NCBI GenBank assembly: GCA_023663815.1
Contig: JAMPGS010000019.1
Span: 1 to 35,769, forward strand
Length of the DNA: 35,769 bases
Direction of reading: 5' to 3'
Origin: Clostridium sp.
Lineage (GTDB): Bacteria > Bacillota > Clostridia > Lachnospirales > Lachnospiraceae
This document shows, piece after piece, positions 31,075-35,769 of the stretch. Position 1 is the first letter of the stretch, and each line of letters begins with the position of its first letter. Below the pieces are notes generated by a model, which was not told where the DNA came from, searched no databases, and saw nothing but the letters and a program-made list of their open reading frames with translations. A program made the translations under genes and the position numbers.

Positions 31075-33039
31075 TCAAATAATCCGCTTAAACTTCTTTT
31101 CCAGCTCGTATTTGCTCATAGAAATAATAGTCGGCCTCCCGTGAGGGCAGTGATAAGGATTTTCAAGGGTTAGCAGCTCGTCAATCAAGGCGGTTACCTC
31201 CTCCGTTTTTAAGGAATTGTTTCCCTTCACAGCCGCCTTGCAGGCCATGGACGCAAGCTTTTGCAAGATAACCGATACGGCCGCCGGCGTTTTTTCGCCG
31301 CTTTTCCCTGTATTCGTCACATCCTTCATAGCTGCGTCGGCCAGCTCGTCCAAAAGTTCCATGAAAAATTCCTTTTCGTTGCAGCCGTACAAATCCGCAG
31401 GCATACTCCGAAGGGCGTAGGACGCGCCGCCAAACTCCTCAATCTCAAAGCCCATCTCCTCAAAAAAGCAAAGATACTCCCGCAAAACTTCCTCCTCCCG
31501 GCCAGTGAGGGTGACAATGATTGGCGGGGTCAGCATCTGCGAGGACACCTTTTTCTCCGAAAGCTCTCTCACAAGCCGCTCGTATTTTACTTTTTCATGG
31601 GCGGCGTGTTGGTCGATGATAAATAACCTATCTTTAAAGGCAACCAGCCAATAGGTGTCGAAAACCTGTCCCAAAATCCGGTACTCGCTTCTGGCCTCCT
31701 TAGACAAAAACTTATCTTCAAATAAATTCAGTTGAGAGGGCTTCTCAACGATAATGTGCTCGTTTGCCTTGATAATATTTGCATGAATTCTATCATTATT
31801 ACTTTCGTTTCCTGCATTTCCAATAATTTTTTGCAGGAATCCGCCTCCGGCTGCGCTTGCGGAGGCCCCCGCTGCTGTTTGGGGCTCGCTTGGAACTGCT
31901 TGGGAAGCTGACGGAGCTGTGCGGTATTCGGCGGAAGGCTCCGCAAGGGCGGCCCTCCTCTCCTCAAAGGGCTCCGGCGCCGTTTTTTTCAAGTGGGCGG
32001 CCTGCTTTAGCTTTTCCTCCCTCTCCTGAAACCGAATGTCGGGAATCAGCTCTTGCTCGGAAAGCTTTTTTTGAATCCTTTCGGAAATCTGCTCGTAGAG
32101 CTCGCTTCCGTGAATTAGGCGTATTTCCATCTTGGCCGGATGGACGTTTACGTCAATCTCCGAGGGCTCCATGGAAAAATGCAGCACAAAAAAGGGAAAC
32201 TTATGCTGCATCAAAAAAGCCCGGTATCCCTCCTCCGCCGCTTTTGTGAGAATATCGTTTTTTATGAAACGTCCGTTTACAAAATAATTTTCAAAATTCC
32301 TGTTGGCCCGGTTAATTTCAGGCTTTCCCAAAAAGCCGGCCACAGAAAAACCGCTTCCCTGCGCCTCAAACGGTATCAGGGCTTCCGCAATATCCCTGCC
32401 AAAAATCCGGTAAATAACCTCCTTTAAATTCCCGTTCCCGGAGGTGTGGAACCGCAGACGCCCGTTTTGGATAAACTTGATAGATATTTCCGGGTGGGAC
32501 AAGGCTAAACGCTCCATCATGTCAGCCACGTAGCTCCCCTCCGTCTGCGGCTGTTTCAAAAATTTTTTCCGCACCGGCGTATTAAAAAAGAGATTCCGCA
32601 CCAAAAAAGTAGTGCCCGTCGGCGCACCTATCTCCTCAAATTCCTCCTCTTTTCCCCCGGCAATGGCGTAGCGGATTCCGGTGAGGGAGCTTTCCGTCTT
32701 GGTAATCACTTCCGTCTGAGACACCGCCGCAATGCTGGAAAGAGCCTCCCCCCTAAAGCCCAAGCTCGTCACGCGGCTTAAATCCTCAATGGAGACAATC
32801 TTGCTGGTTGCATGGCGCAGAAAGGCTTTTCTGACCTGTTCCTTTTCAATGCCAAGCCCATTGTCCGTCACGCGGATAAGGGTGATTCCTCCGTCCTTAA
32901 TTTCCACCGTAATTGCCGTGGCCTTAGCGTCGATGGCGTTTTCCGTCAGCTCCTTCACCACGCTTAGGGGCCGTTCCACCACCTCGCCCGCCGCTATTTT
33001 ATCTATAGTGCCCTGATTAAGCAAATGAATTTCCGGCAT
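31075..33039 (-). CDS. mutL: DNA mismatch repair protein MutL
   Basis: MutL couples mismatch recognition by MutS to strand removal. From ATG 33039 (MPEIHLLNQGTIDKIAAGEVV) it is 654 residues; the open frame extends to a TTG at 33057, but GAGG sits six bases before the ATG. The N-terminal GHKL ATPase has Glu33-Asn34 (TENAIDA), DNGLGI and GFRGEAL. The C-terminal domain has DQHAAHEKVKYE, the metal-binding endonuclease motif of MutL in species without MutH. A low-complexity Pro/Ala linker lies at about 345-400. It follows mutS by about 27 bases. Confidence 0.97.
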   Translation of the reverse strand: MPEIHLLNQGTIDKIAAGEVVERPLSVVKELTENAIDAKATAITVEIKDGGITLIRVTDNGLGIEKEQVRKAFLRHATSKIVSIEDLSRVTSLGFRGEALSSIAAVSQTEVITKTESSLTGIRYAIAGGKEEEFEEIGAPTGTTFLVRNLFFNTPVRKKFLKQPQTEGSYVADMMERLALSHPEISIKFIQNGRLRFHTSGNGNLKEVIYRIFGRDIAEALIPFEAQGSGFSVAGFLGKPEINRANRNFENYFVNGRFIKNDILTKAAEEGYRAFLMQHKFPFFVLHFSMEPSEIDVNVHPAKMEIRLIHGSELYEQISERIQKKLSEQELIPDIRFQEREEKLKQAAHLKKTAPEPFEERRAALAEPSAEYRTAPSASQAVPSEPQTAAGASASAAGGGFLQKIIGNAGNESNNDRIHANIIKANEHIIVEKPSQLNLFEDKFLSKEARSEYRILGQVFDTYWLVAFKDRLFIIDQHAAHEKVKYERLVRELSEKKVSSQMLTPPIIVTLTGREEEVLREYLCFFEEMGFEIEEFGGASYALRSMPADLYGCNEKEFFMELLDELADAAMKDVTNTGKSGEKTPAAVSVILQKLASMACKAAVKGNNSLKTEEVTALIDELLTLENPYHCPHGRPTIISMSKYELEKKFKRII

Positions 33040-33066
33040 ATCCTTCCTCACTTCCAAGCTGTAAGC

Positions 33067-35724
33067 TTACTTCTCGCTCTGCCAGCGGTTTTTTAATTTA
33101 TTTTGAAGCCGATAAAGCATATTCATAGCGTCGATAGGGGTCAAATGGGAAATGTCAATCTCCGCCAGCTCCCGCAGCACGTCCTCGTCCGTAACCGTGT
33201 CAAACAGCGACATCTGGCTTAAGTCCACCTCGTCAAACTTAACCGGCTTATGCCTGCCCTCCTTAGGAGCTGCGGAAATATTCTGCACCTTTTCAAGAAT
33301 CTCCTCATCGTCCAACTGAGCCGCAATTTCCTTTGCCCTGTCAATCACCATATCGGGAACTCCCGCCAGCCTAGCCACCTGTATGCCGTAGCTCTTATCC
33401 GCGCCGCCCTTGATGATTTTCCGCAGAAAAACAATGTCGTCCCCTTTTTCCTTTACGGCAATGCAGTAATTGTTGACGTTCGACATCCGCCCTTCCAGCT
33501 CTGTCAGCTCGTGATAGTGGGTGGCAAAAAGGGTTTTGGCCCCCAGCAGCTTTTTGTTGCTGATATGCTCAATCACCGCCCACGCAATGCTGAGCCCGTC
33601 AAAGGTGGAAGTGCCCCTTCCAATCTCGTCCAAGATTAAGAGACTGTCCTTCGTGGCGTTCCGTAAAATATTGGCGACCTCATTCATTTCCACCATGAAC
33701 GTGCTTTGGCCGCTGGCTAAATCGTCCGAGGCCTCCACGCGGGTAAAAATGCGGTCAACCAAACCGATATTCGCGCTTCCCGCAGGCACAAAGCTGCCAA
33801 TCTGGGACATTAAAACAATTAACGCCACCTGCCGCATGTAGGTGGACTTGCCGGCCATATTAGGGCCGGTGATAATGGAAACGCCGTATTTGTTGTTGTC
33901 CAGCCGCGTATCATTTGCGATAAACATATCCCCGGAAAGCATCTGCTCCACCACGGGATGCCGCCCGTCCTTGATATCTATTACGCCTTTTTTATTAATC
34001 GCAGGACGCACATACCGGTTTCTTTCCGCCACAAGTGCAAGGGAACACAGCACGTCCAGCTTTGCCACCGACTTGGCGGTTTTTTGAATCCGCTCCATCT
34101 GCTCGGCGATAGCGTCCCTTATTTCGCAAAACAAATCATATTCCAAGGAATAAAGCTTATCCTCCGCGTTTAAGATGGTATCCTCTAACTCCTTCAAGCG
34201 GGCGTTGGTATAACGCTCCGCGTTGGCGAGGGTCTGCTTCCTAATGTAATCCTCCGGTACTAATTCTTTATAAGAATTCGTCACTTCATAATAATAGCCG
34301 AACACTTTATTGAAACGGATTTTCAGATTTTTAATACCCGTCCGCTCCCTGTCCTCCTCCTCAAGCTTCGCCATCCAATCCTTGCCCTCCGTCTTGGCGC
34401 TGCGCAAGGTATCTATCGTCTCGTTAAAGCCGTCCCTGATAATGCCGCCCTCCCTGACAGCTATGGGCGGCTCGTCGTTGATGGAATTTTCAATTAAATT
34501 GCATATATCCGTAAGCTCGTCAATCTCGCCGTTGATTTCTTTAAGCAGCTTTACATCAAAATCTCCAAGCAGCGTCTTGATGTGGGGAAGCATTTGCAGG
34601 GAATTTCTAAAGGCAATCAAATCCCTTGGGTTGGCGGTCTTGTAGCTGACTTTTCCAAGCAACCGTTCCAAATCGTAAATAGGATTTAAATATTCCCGGA
34701 TTTCGTCCCGATGCATGGCCTGATTCAACAGAGCCTCCACGCCGTCTAAACGCTGTTCAATCTCCTCCTCATCGATTAAGGGCTGTTCAATGAAGGTGCG
34801 GAGCGTCCTCGCCCCCATGGCCGTCCGGGTCTTGTCCAGCACCCACAAGAGAGAACCCCTCTTTTGCTTTTCCCGCAAAGTTTCCGTCAGCTCAAGATTT
34901 CTTCTGGTGGAGCTGTCGAGAAGCATATACTTGCTCGTCAGATAAGGATACAAGTGAGTAATATGCGCCAGAGAGGTCTTTTGCGTTTCCGTCAGGTACT
35001 GCATAAGTCCTCCGGCGGCAATCAGCCCCGACGGAAAATCCTCTATGCCCATTCCCTGCAGAGTATTTACATGAAAATGCTTTAAAAGACTTTTTCGGCA
35101 TCTTTCCTCGTCAAAATAGTGAGCCTCCAAGGAATAAAGGGCAATGTGAAGCCGCCCCTTTAAATCCTCAATATCAATGCCGCTTACCAGCAAAGCGTCA
35201 TTGCAGATGATTTCTCTGGGGGAATACTTGTTAATTTCATCTAACAACTTTTTGTTATCACTAACTTCTGTCAAAAAATAGTCCCCAGTGGTAACGTCCG
35301 CAACGGAAATGCCCGTCATTTCCTGAAACCACGCGATACTCATAATAAAATTGTTGCGCCCCTCGTCTATGGCCTGCATATTGAGATTGGTTCCGGGGGT
35401 AACTATCCGCACCACTTCTCGCTTTACCAGCCCTTTTGCCTGCTTCGGATCCTCCATCTGCTCGCAGATTGCCACCTTATAGCCCTTGGAAACCAGCTTG
35501 TTTAGATAACCGTCCACCGCATGATAGGGAATTCCGCACATAGGCGCCCGCTCCTCCAGCCCGCAGTCCTTGCCGGTAAGCGTAATCTCAAGCTCCTTTG
35601 ACGCCGTTAGGGCGTCCTCAAAAAACATTTCATAAAAATCCCCAAGCCGATAAAAAAGAATACAATCCGGGTACTCCTGCTTTGTTTCCAGATACTTTTT
35701 CATCATGGGTGTCATTTCCGCCAT
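33067..35724 (-). CDS. mutS: DNA mismatch repair protein MutS
   Basis: MutS finds mismatches and small loops. The 885-residue protein has the mismatch-reading Phe-x-Glu at 30-32 (GDFYEMFFEDA), connector, lever and clamp regions, and the ABC-type ATPase with Walker A TGPNMAGKST near 619-628, signature ASGQST and Walker B LLILDEIGRGTSTFDG. The C-terminal 100 residues carry the tetramer-type tail. Length is normal for MutS1. The start ATG is preceded by a poor GGTGA. It is the first gene of the long - strand cluster; only 45 bases of its upstream region are in the window. Confidence 0.98.
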   Translation of the reverse strand: MAEMTPMMKKYLETKQEYPDCILFYRLGDFYEMFFEDALTASKELEITLTGKDCGLEERAPMCGIPYHAVDGYLNKLVSKGYKVAICEQMEDPKQAKGLVKREVVRIVTPGTNLNMQAIDEGRNNFIMSIAWFQEMTGISVADVTTGDYFLTEVSDNKKLLDEINKYSPREIICNDALLVSGIDIEDLKGRLHIALYSLEAHYFDEERCRKSLLKHFHVNTLQGMGIEDFPSGLIAAGGLMQYLTETQKTSLAHITHLYPYLTSKYMLLDSSTRRNLELTETLREKQKRGSLLWVLDKTRTAMGARTLRTFIEQPLIDEEEIEQRLDGVEALLNQAMHRDEIREYLNPIYDLERLLGKVSYKTANPRDLIAFRNSLQMLPHIKTLLGDFDVKLLKEINGEIDELTDICNLIENSINDEPPIAVREGGIIRDGFNETIDTLRSAKTEGKDWMAKLEEEDRERTGIKNLKIRFNKVFGYYYEVTNSYKELVPEDYIRKQTLANAERYTNARLKELEDTILNAEDKLYSLEYDLFCEIRDAIAEQMERIQKTAKSVAKLDVLCSLALVAERNRYVRPAINKKGVIDIKDGRHPVVEQMLSGDMFIANDTRLDNNKYGVSIITGPNMAGKSTYMRQVALIVLMSQIGSFVPAGSANIGLVDRIFTRVEASDDLASGQSTFMVEMNEVANILRNATKDSLLILDEIGRGTSTFDGLSIAWAVIEHISNKKLLGAKTLFATHYHELTELEGRMSNVNNYCIAVKEKGDDIVFLRKIIKGGADKSYGIQVARLAGVPDMVIDRAKEIAAQLDDEEILEKVQNISAAPKEGRHKPVKFDEVDLSQMSLFDTVTDEDVLRELAEIDISHLTPIDAMNMLYRLQNKLKNRWQSEK

Positions 35725-35769
35725 ATTTTCACCGTCTTTACTTTTATAACCTTACAATTTAACCGTACT

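Overview
The window looks like a chromosomal housekeeping segment of a low-to-mid GC Firmicute, most likely a Lachnospiraceae (Clostridium cluster XIVa) relative. This placement is inferred from gene order and protein style: rplU-prp-rpmA-obgE, lexA divergent from a LysM gene, the order mutS-mutL-miaA-radC-mreBCD-PBP2-minCDE-rodA, a Min system that uses MinE, and SepF beside YggS. I see no prophage, transposase, CRISPR array, rRNA or tRNA. Nearly all the sequence is coding.

Region 1 (1-4470, + strand) is a ribosome and growth operon. A near-consensus promoter and a probable L21 leader precede rplU, prp and rpmA, closed by a strong terminator. Then come obgE, yhbY, nadD, yqeK and rsfS, closed by a second terminator. 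Region 2 (4560-8221) is the SOS neighbourhood: a DUF378 membrane protein and lexA on the - strand, a divergent YneA-like LysM protein, then a tyrosine recombinase with a TtcA-like thiolase on the - strand. The lexA/LysM intergenic region is packed with LexA-box-like sites, several at a 13-bp step. Region 3 (8332-11623) is looser: an AI-2E family permease, dtd, a small membrane protein and a cytidylate kinase-like gene. The gap before dtd contains broken pieces identical to dtd and to the kinase gene.

Region 4 (11842-35724) is all on the - strand. In order of transcription it reads mutS, mutL, miaA, a methionine gamma-lyase family gene, radC, mreB, mreC, mreD, a very long PBP2, minC, minD, minE, rodA, mgsA, a D,D-carboxypeptidase lipoprotein, a small P-loop protein, a HlyD-like membrane protein, yggS and sepF, followed by a terminator, then aroB, lspA and an RluA-family synthase. 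Functionally this joins mismatch repair and tRNA modification to the rod-elongation machine (MreBCD, RodA, PBP2), septum placement (MinCDE) and Z-ring anchoring (SepF).

The points most worth a second look are the LexA operator cluster, the mosaic gap at 9661-9899, two unrelated tandem-repeat arrays (18 bp and about 44 bp) on either side of the HlyD-like gene, the orphan HlyD-like and P-loop proteins inside the division cluster, and a roughly 220-residue insert in PBP2. I found no convincing wholly new system. The best candidate for new biology is the HlyD-like/P-loop pair.
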